The notes under the pieces were generated by a model. It saw only the letters and a program-made list of their open reading frames with translations. It had not been told where the DNA came from and did no database searches. Shown here piece after piece: positions 15,522-19,835 of a stretch of DNA of 19,835 bases (within the stretch, counting starts at the first letter, position 1; each line of letters begins with the position of its first letter). The position numbers and the translations under genes were made by a program. The DNA is from an uncultured Prevotellaceae bacterium (GTDB lineage Bacteria; Bacteroidota; Bacteroidia; Bacteroidales; Bacteroidaceae). The stretch is from contig CALAEY010000067.1 in the NCBI GenBank assembly GCA_937891085.1, forward strand, positions 1-19,835, read 5' to 3'.

Positions 15522-16784
15522 TTAATCCTGCTTTGGATGGTGTTTATACTTGAAAAGCACGGCGAAAGCGATGCTCAGCACCAGTGCATAGGCAGCGAAG
15601 ATATACCACACGGTGCTCCAATCGCCCACCATATAGCCGTTCACATTGTCGATGTAATGGTTCACCACAGTCTGTGCACCGATGGTACCCAGCGTGGCAC
15701 CGATGCCGTTGGTCATCAGCATGAAGAGCCCTTGCGCACTGCTTCGCATGCTCTTGTCGGTGGTCTGGTTGACGAAGAGAGAACCACTGATGTTGAAGAA
15801 GTCGAACGCAGCGCCGTAAATAATCATGGAGAGGATGAACATCCAGACCCCGTTGCCCGGATTACCTGCACCGAACAGACCGAAGCGGAGCACCCAAGCC
15901 AGCATGGCGAAGAGCATCACCTGCTTGATGCCGAAGCGCTTCATGAAGAACGGAATCAGCAGGATGCAGAGCGTCTCGGAGCACTGCGAGAGTGAGATCA
16001 GCGCATTAGCATGCTGTGCGCCGAAGGTATTGGCATACTCCTCGATGGTGGCAAAGCTGGAGATGAACGGGTTGGCATAGCTGTTGCTCAGCTGCAAGGC
16101 CACACCCAGCAGCAAGCTAAAGATCAGGAACGTCGCCATAGTGCGGTCTTTGAACAGGCTGAAGGCGCGGAGACCCAACGCATCGACGAGCGACTTCTTC
16201 TCCTTGCTCTTATTGATAGGACACTCTGGCAAGGTCATGGCGTAGAAGCCCAAGATGATGCCCAGGATGCCCGACACGATGAACTGCATGGAAGTGGTCT
16301 GAAAGCCCAGCGCATCGACCAGCAGCATGGTGCAGATGAAACCCACCGTTCCCAGCGTGCGGATAGGCGGGAAGGCGCTGATGGTGTCGTAGCCAGCCTT
16401 CTCCAGCGCATTGTAGGCCACAGAGTAAGACAGCGACAGCGATGGCATATAGAAACCGATGCCCACAGCAAAGAGGGAAATCAAGATGCCGAAGTCGGCC
16501 TCATTGCCTGTGGTCAGACCGTAATAGCCCATAGTGAGCAGGAAGGTGCTGGAGATGAGATGGCAGATACCCATCATCTTCTGAGCTGGAATCCAGCGGT
16601 CGGCCACAATGCCTATCAGGGCAGGCATGAAGATGCTCATAATGCCCTGCATGGCGTAAAACACTCCGATGTTGGCACCCTGTCCGGCATTAGCCAGATA
16701 GCTGCCCATAGACGTCAGATAAGCTCCCCACACGGCAAACTGCAGGAAGTTCATAATGATCAATCTGAATTTAATGTGCTTCAT
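15522..16784 (-). CDS. MFS nucleoside:H+ symporter (NupG/XapB family)
   Basis: A 420-residue, 12-helix permease of the major facilitator superfamily. The opening MKHIKFRLIIMNFLQFAVWGAYLTSMGSYL is typical of the nucleoside permease branch (NupG/XapB), as are SLSYSVAYNALEKAG and the FPPIRTLGTVGFI segment following it. Expected role: proton-driven uptake of nucleosides across the inner membrane. It is followed after 3 nt by the DUF151 gene. A heptamer repeat lies 15 nt upstream of its start, and no -7 box was seen there, so it is probably co-transcribed with the upstream lipoprotein gene. Confidence 0.9.
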   Translation of the reverse strand: MKHIKFRLIIMNFLQFAVWGAYLTSMGSYLANAGQGANIGVFYAMQGIMSIFMPALIGIVADRWIPAQKMMGICHLISSTFLLTMGYYGLTTGNEADFGILISLFAVGIGFYMPSLSLSYSVAYNALEKAGYDTISAFPPIRTLGTVGFICTMLLVDALGFQTTSMQFIVSGILGIILGFYAMTLPECPINKSKEKKSLVDALGLRAFSLFKDRTMATFLIFSLLLGVALQLSNSYANPFISSFATIEEYANTFGAQHANALISLSQCSETLCILLIPFFMKRFGIKQVMLFAMLAWVLRFGLFGAGNPGNGVWMFILSMIIYGAAFDFFNISGSLFVNQTTDKSMRSSAQGLFMLMTNGIGATLGTIGAQTVVNHYIDNVNGYMVGDWSTVWYIFAAYALVLSIAFAVLFKYKHHPKQD

Positions 16785-16798
16785 ATCTTATTATTACT

Positions 16799-16833
16799 CT
16801 AAACTCTAAACCCTAAACTCTCAACCCTCAACT
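16799..16833 (-). repeat. Five tandem 7-bp repeats between two genes
   Basis: On the plus strand the units are CTAAACT, CTAAACC, CTAAACT, CTCAACC and CTCAACT, so the pattern is CTMAACY five times without a gap. The last unit runs into the stop codon of the DUF5715-like gene, whose TGA lies within the reversed unit. Variation at only two positions per unit suggests slippage-type growth of a short tract. Confidence 0.8.
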
Positions 16834-17499
16834 TTTCCTCGTCGTGATATGGAAGCATCCCTGATTCTTCTCATGCTTCACGTAGCACTCACCGCTTTTC
16901 TTCAGGTCGCGCAGCACCTCGCTGAGCACCATCTTCAGCGTATCGGGAGAGACGCTCTGCATGGGGTGTCCCTTCACCTTTTCGGTCTTGAGGAAACGCT
17001 TCCAAGAGATGTCGAATGTGGTGCCGTGCATGTGGGTACTGTTGGCAGACGCATTGCCATTGGTCTTACGCAGGCGGTTCACATCATGCTGCGTACGTAG
17101 CACGGAAGTCACGATGATGCGGTTGGGATTCAGCCCTTTTGAGACTAATGAATCATTGAAGTTGCTCCCGATAGTCTCCAGCAACTTAGCGGCACCGGGG
17201 ATGAGGTAGGGGATGCTGTGCGTCAGCGAGTCGATCACGTATTGCTCACAGTCGGCTATCTCACGGAGCTGCTTCTTCATCTTCTCCGCTGCTTCACGGT
17301 CGGCAATGATGGGGATACCGATGGCTTGGGCTACTTTAAGCTGCGTATCGTTCAGGTCGTTGAACTCGCGGTTGTAGCTAATCACTCCCTTCACATTATG
17401 CGGGTCGTTCATCTTCATAGACTTCTCACCGCAACTGCCCAGTGCCAAGAGCAGGACGCAGAGCGGTATCAGCTTTAAGGCTGCCAGTGTATCTCTCAT
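16828..17499 (-). CDS. DUF5715-like lipoprotein with M15-type peptidase motifs
   Basis: A 223-residue predicted lipoprotein with a hydrophobic N-terminus and lipobox ALGSC (Cys23). The start at 17499 is chosen because it gives this signal; the longer in-frame start at 17607 would cross the promoter. The C-terminal half contains TSVLRT (Arg135) followed by STHMHGTTFD and, near the end, CFHIT. This is the SxHxxGxxxD...H arrangement of M15/VanY-type zinc D,D-carboxypeptidases, with candidate zinc ligands His156, Asp163 and His217. It is therefore probably an envelope enzyme acting on peptidoglycan, though activity is inferred. First gene of the minus-strand cluster with the MFS permease, DUF151 protein and rsmE. 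Confidence 0.8.
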   Translation of the reverse strand: MRDTLAALKLIPLCVLLLALGSCGEKSMKMNDPHNVKGVISYNREFNDLNDTQLKVAQAIGIPIIADREAAEKMKKQLREIADCEQYVIDSLTHSIPYLIPGAAKLLETIGSNFNDSLVSKGLNPNRIIVTSVLRTQHDVNRLRKTNGNASANSTHMHGTTFDISWKRFLKTEKVKGHPMQSVSPDTLKMVLSEVLRDLKKSGECYVKHEKNQGCFHITTRKS

Positions 17500-17530
17500 T
17501 TCACAAAGTGGGTTTTTAAAATTATGCTTG

Positions 17531-17562
17531 CAAAGATAATATAAAATGCATGCAGTAGCAAA
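17531..17562 (-). promoter_or_regulatory. Bacteroidetes promoter of the DUF5715-like lipoprotein
   Basis: On the minus strand TTTG (17562-17559) is followed after 20 nt by TATCTTTG (17538-17531), an exact TAnnTTTG box. It lies 31 nt upstream of the start at 17499, which supports that start. The -33 element lies inside the palindrome at 17555-17574. Confidence 0.7.
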
Positions 17563-17574
17563 ATTTTTTGCTAC
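17555..17574. promoter_or_regulatory. Perfect inverted repeat between divergent promoters (candidate operator)
   Basis: GTAGCAAAA and TTTTGCTAC form perfect 9-bp arms around a 2-bp spacer. The left arm covers the -33 element of the minus-strand promoter, and the right arm runs into the -7 box of the truA promoter. A protein bound here would affect both genes. Part of the symmetry could come simply from two promoters sharing TTTG elements. Confidence 0.5.
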
Positions 17575-17579
17575 TTTTG
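17572..17579 (+). promoter_or_regulatory. Bacteroidetes -7 promoter box for truA
   Basis: TACTTTTG matches TAnnTTTG exactly, 22 nt upstream of the truA start, so the leader would be very short (about 15 nt). No clear TTTG -33 element at the usual distance was found. Confidence 0.6.
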
Positions 17580-17600
17580 CAGCACGATAATGCGAGGAAA

Positions 17601-18350
17601 ATGGCACATAGGTACTTCATATATTTAAGCTATGACGGTGCTGCCTATCACGGGTGGCAGGTGCAGCCCAAAGGGATGAGCGTGCAGGAATGCCTCACAC
17701 AGGCCATCTCTCTCTTGCTGCGCCAAGAGGTGAAGCTCACGGGGGCTGGCCGCACCGATGCAGGGGTGAATGCCCGAATGATGGTGGCGCACTTCGACGT
17801 GGAGAATGCCATAGATGGCCCTTGGTTGGTGGATAAGCTCAACCGTCTGCTTCCTCATGACATAGCGGTGCAGCAAGTGTGTGAGGTGAAGCCCGATGCC
17901 CATGCCCGCTTCGATGCCATTTGGCGCGAATATCAGTACTTTGTGGTGACGCGTAAGGATCCCTTCTTGCGGGCTTATGCGCTGCGGCTCTATAAGGAAC
18001 CCGATTGGGCGCTGATGAACGAGGCTGCCCAGATGCTGCTGGAATACACCGATTTCACCAGTTTCAGCAAGCTGCATACCGATGTGAAGACCAATAATTG
18101 TAAGGTGATGGCAGCCCGCTGGACACAGATTTCTGAGGGCTATTGGGTGTTCACCATCCGTGCCGACCGCTTCCTGCGCAATATGGTGCGCGCCATCGTA
18201 GGCACACTGCTTCAAGTGGGGCAGGGCCAACTCACCTTAGAGGGTTTCCGCAGGGTGATAGAGCAGAAAGATCGCTGCTCCGCCGGTGATTCCGTAGAAG
18301 GCAAGGCACTTTTCCTTACTAACATAGGATATGAAAACATTGAGCATTGA
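17601..18350 (+). CDS. truA: tRNA pseudouridine(38-40) synthase
   Basis: A 249-residue enzyme that converts uridines 38-40 in the tRNA anticodon stem to pseudouridine. The opening YFIYLSYDGAAYHGWQVQP and the catalytic motif GAGRTDAGVNA (Asp53 as nucleophile) are diagnostic, as is the C-terminal FLRNMVRAIVGTLLQVGQG. The start at 17601 is chosen because GAGG lies just upstream and the protein then begins at the usual place; an in-frame ATG at 17568 precedes the promoter box. Its stop lies 6 nt from the stop of the convergent chimeric frame, inside a 16-bp palindrome. Confidence 0.96.
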   Translation: MAHRYFIYLSYDGAAYHGWQVQPKGMSVQECLTQAISLLLRQEVKLTGAGRTDAGVNARMMVAHFDVENAIDGPWLVDKLNRLLPHDIAVQQVCEVKPDAHARFDAIWREYQYFVVTRKDPFLRAYALRLYKEPDWALMNEAAQMLLEYTDFTSFSKLHTDVKTNNCKVMAARWTQISEGYWVFTIRADRFLRNMVRAIVGTLLQVGQGQLTLEGFRRVIEQKDRCSAGDSVEGKALFLTNIGYENIEH

Positions 18351-18361
18351 ACATGTTCAAT
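18346..18361. repeat. 16-bp perfect palindrome holding two convergent stop codons
   Basis: ATTGAACATGTTCAAT is perfectly self-complementary. The truA TGA (18348-18350) and the TGA of the minus-strand frame (18359-18357) lie in mirror positions. The truA end also contains two CATTGAR units just before it. There is no T-run, so it is not a classical terminator. Confidence 0.7.
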
Positions 18362-19112
18362 TACCATCAAATTCTGCCATCTTGCGCTCCACAAACTCTA
18401 TCTTGCGGTGATTCTCTTCTTGATTCTCCTTCAGCTGGCGCACCAGACTGAGGCGGTTGGCGAGTTCTAATACCTCTTGAATGGCTTTGCGATCGGCAGG
18501 GGTGAGGGTCACTTTCTGGGTGCGGTCGCCGATGAACTCCATCATGAGCTTCTGGTCGGCACGCTGGGCGATGAATTCAGACACACCACCGTCATTGTCG
18601 AGGGCATAGTCAGCCTTCTCTATCGTCAGACCTAAGTTGGTAGTCTCATAGCTGTCGGGCGACATCGGTGTCTGCACAAAGGTGCCGTCGGGTGCCGAGA
18701 CCTTCACTGCCGTATGGTGGATAGGGCGGGCATTCACATAGATGCTCGTCAGACTCATCTGACCGTTCTCCTCCACCTGTGCGCGCAGATAGCTGCGAGA
18801 GGTGTTCTTCTCTATCACCTGTGTAGGCCACAGATAGCGCCCCGTCTGCTGGTAAGCCATATCGCGCTCGTAGGTATATTCGGGCAGCATCTTATCCAGC
18901 TCTGCCTGCTTCTCGGTGAGCACGGAGTCTATGAACACCACATCACGTTGCAGCTGACTGCGGGTGACATCATACCCCAGTCGGTTGGCCGCATGGCGCA
19001 CCTCATAGGCCTTGGGGTAGAGCACCCCGATGCTGTCTATCAGCTGTATAGCCTCTTCCAGTTTATTGGCGGTATAAAGCCCCTGGGCACGGTCGAGCAA
19101 CGCCTGTGCTTC
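18357..19112 (-). pseudogene. 3' part of the interrupted chromosomal gene (integration target)
   Basis: About 250 residues that belong to a host protein now lacking its own N-terminus. The first ~45 residues (EAQALLDRAQGLYTANKLEEA, then IQLIDSIGVLYPKAYEVRHAA) look like a TPR-type helical pair. The middle is a beta-rich domain (SLTSIYVNARPIHHTAVKVSAPDG...). The end is a likely coiled coil (LVRQLKENQEENHRKIEFVERKMAEF). Family resemblance, from memory, is to uncharacterised Bacteroidales proteins that begin with a lipoprotein signal, which is missing here, so the remnant would be stranded in the cytoplasm if made. G/C-rich codon use matches truA and other neighbours. Function unknown. Confidence 0.65.
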
Positions 19113-19835
19113 GGGTTGCAACGTGATTTCAACGGTTTCGGGTTCAAAGCGTCGGATTTTGTACCGCACAAAGCATATTTTGCCGTTTTTAAGCTTGTTT
19201 TTCTTCCAGTTATAAATATCCTTTAGGTTCACGCCGCACAGGTAAAACGAGAGCATAAACAAGTCACGTGCAAGTTCTTTGAGGTTTTCCGATGGTGCGA
19301 ATGTCAATTGTGCGAGTTTCCGCAAGCATTCAACTGGCAGCTCGTGTTTTTTCTTGGCCGTCGATTTTATCTTGAACTTGCGGAACGGGTAGTTTGTTGT
19401 GATTTCGTCGTCTATGGCACGGTTGAATATCGCCCTAATATTTCGGAAATAAATACCACGTGTGTTGATTGTCATAGTTTCCGCCCATTTCTCGTCTATT
19501 TTTCGTAGCACGCCAACCGTTATGTCTTCAAAATACATTGGCCTTGTGAAAAAGTCTTCCAAATGGTTAATGGTATGGTACATCAGCTTTTGCGAATTAC
19601 CCCTGTACGTTTCTGCCTGTCGTCGAGCATATTCCAAAAACGTAAGTTCATCATCGGGAACTGTAGTGTCTGTAAGCAGGAACTCCTTGATTTCGTCACA
19701 CGTCATATTATCGGCGTTCCGTACGCTGTCTATTTTCTTTATATACCTGTAGAGCAAATTTTGCAGTTCGGCGTTGATTTCATTGGAATTTTGTACGGTT
19801 TTAGCAACGATTATACCGTCTTTCCCCACAAAGTC
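18357..19835 (-). CDS. Chimeric frame: tyrosine recombinase N-terminal part fused to C-terminal part of an unrelated host protein
   Basis: One uninterrupted minus-strand frame, open past the right edge (its apparent GTG start at 19829 is preceded in frame by more sense codons). Its residues 1-~240, numbered from 19829, fit Bacteroidales phage-type integrases. A SAM-like core-binding domain (TFLEYARRQAETYRG, IYFRNIRAIFNRAIDDE, YPFRKFKIKSTAKKKHELP) leads into the start of the catalytic domain (FMLSFYLCGVNLKDIYNW, GKICFVRYKIRRFEPE). The HxxR box and the nucleophilic tyrosine never appear. From about EAQALLDRAQ on, the sequence is a different protein: a helical repeat-like stretch, then about 220 residues with no integrase features and a charged C-terminal helix. 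Base composition changes at the same place, from A/T-rich codons to the G/C-rich local style. This is best read as an attachment-site junction. A chimeric assembly is the main alternative. Confidence 0.75.
   Translation of the reverse strand, partial: DFVGKDGIIVAKTVQNSNEINAELQNLLYRYIKKIDSVRNADNMTCDEIKEFLLTDTTVPDDELTFLEYARRQAETYRGNSQKLMYHTINHLEDFFTRPMYFEDITVGVLRKIDEKWAETMTINTRGIYFRNIRAIFNRAIDDEITTNYPFRKFKIKSTAKKKHELPVECLRKLAQLTFAPSENLKELARDLFMLSFYLCGVNLKDIYNWKKNKLKNGKICFVRYKIRRFEPETVEITLQPEAQALLDRAQGLYTANKLEEAIQLIDSIGVLYPKAYEVRHAANRLGYDVTRSQLQRDVVFIDSVLTEKQAELDKMLPEYTYERDMAYQQTGRYLWPTQVIEKNTSRSYLRAQVEENGQMSLTSIYVNARPIHHTAVKVSAPDGTFVQTPMSPDSYETTNLGLTIEKADYALDNDGGVSEFIAQRADQKLMMEFIGDRTQKVTLTPADRKAIQEVLELANRLSLVRQLKENQEENHRKIEFVERKMAEFDGN
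19085..19115 (-). other. Inferred attachment-site junction between mobile element and host gene
   Basis: The change from integrase-like to host-like protein falls within the codons of P-E-A-Q-A-L-L-D-R-A-Q, where both proteins could share sequence. The crossover core should lie in this ~30-bp stretch. The exact limits cannot be set without the other end of the element or an empty-site genome. Confidence 0.5.
19085..19835 (-). mobile_element. int: One end of an integrated mobile element carrying a truncated tyrosine integrase
   Basis: This is the left end (in window orientation) of an integrative element or prophage that continues beyond the window. It is recognised by the integrase N-terminal and early catalytic sequence reading outward-to-inward across the junction, and by A/T-richer composition than the flank. 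The coded part lacks the catalytic HxxR and Tyr, so the integrase is incomplete in this state. The usual box I arginine is also not obvious in the LCGVNLKDI segment. Whether this is a conjugative element or a phage cannot be told. Confidence 0.65.

Noticed and set aside
14679..15995. Long plus-strand frame of 438 codons
   Set aside because: It is antisense to rsmE, the DUF151 gene and the MFS gene, all clearly recognised. Its translation is rich in His and Asp/Glu repeats typical of the reverse complement of coding DNA.
16011..16802. Plus-strand frame of 263 codons
   Set aside because: Antisense to the nucleoside permease, with low-complexity Gln/His/Ala composition and no motifs.
16799..16833. 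Heptamer array as a CRISPR or telomere-like element
   Set aside because: The units are contiguous with no spacers and only five copies, and lie between two genes of a compact bacterial cluster.
17500..17607. N-terminal extension of the DUF5715-like lipoprotein
   Set aside because: It crosses the -7 box and the palindrome, and would bury the lipobox.
19130..19400. Reading the integrase-host fusion as one natural protein family
   Set aside because: The N-terminal part ends within the integrase catalytic domain, the following part has no recombinase features, and base composition changes at the seam.
1..19835. tRNA, rRNA, CRISPR arrays, insertion sequences with transposase
   Set aside because: No cloverleaf with CCA-adjacent acceptor, no regularly spaced repeat-spacer pattern and no transposase motif was seen on either strand.

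Overview
The window reads as ordinary chromosome from a gut-type Bacteroidales bacterium, most like Prevotella/Segatella. The evidence is the style of the protein families (six-gene Nqr sodium pump, head-GIN lipoprotein with an ECF sigma factor, DUF5715-type lipoprotein, DUF151 nuclease), Bacteroidetes -7 boxes (TAnnTTTG) with TTTG about 19-20 nt upstream, and mostly weak Shine-Dalgarno sites. No database search was possible, so names rest on motifs and recalled family resemblance.

Layout. Positions 2-982 hold the 3' end of a pyruvate carboxylase B / oxaloacetate decarboxylase alpha-type protein whose C-terminal biotinyl-like domain lacks the biotin lysine. A hairpin terminator follows, then a secreted bleomycin-hydrolase-type cysteine aminopeptidase (1081-2475) and a second terminator. 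Positions 2616-8446 are a complete nqrABCDEF operon with its own -7 promoter and a strong terminator. Positions 8447-8806 are non-coding and hold candidate regulatory signals, including two tandem ECF-like promoters. Positions 8807-11024 are a four-gene envelope-response-type operon: GIN lipoprotein, ECF sigma factor, single-pass membrane protein (possible anti-sigma) and a small secreted protein. A bidirectional terminator follows.

On the minus strand, 13053-11123 encode a six-helix membrane protein, a winged-helix regulator and an Ntn-type amide hydrolase of the choloylglycine hydrolase/C45 type. Divergent to them is a BASS-family (bile acid:sodium symporter-like) transporter at 13251-14246. 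A minus-strand cluster runs from 17499 to 14224: DUF5715/M15-like lipoprotein, nucleoside-type MFS permease, DUF151 bifunctional nuclease and rsmE. It is divergent from truA (17601-18350) across a compact intergenic region containing a perfect 9+9 palindrome.

The most unusual item is at the right edge. One open minus-strand frame (18357 to beyond 19835) joins the N-terminal part of a Bacteroidales tyrosine recombinase in frame to the C-terminal part of an unrelated chromosomal protein. The simplest explanation is that a mobile element whose attP lies inside its own integrase gene has integrated into a protein-coding gene. That would split the integrase and leave it without its HxxR and tyrosine residues, as in archaeal SSV-type 'suicide' integrases. 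The window would then contain one end of the element, with the rest off the right edge.
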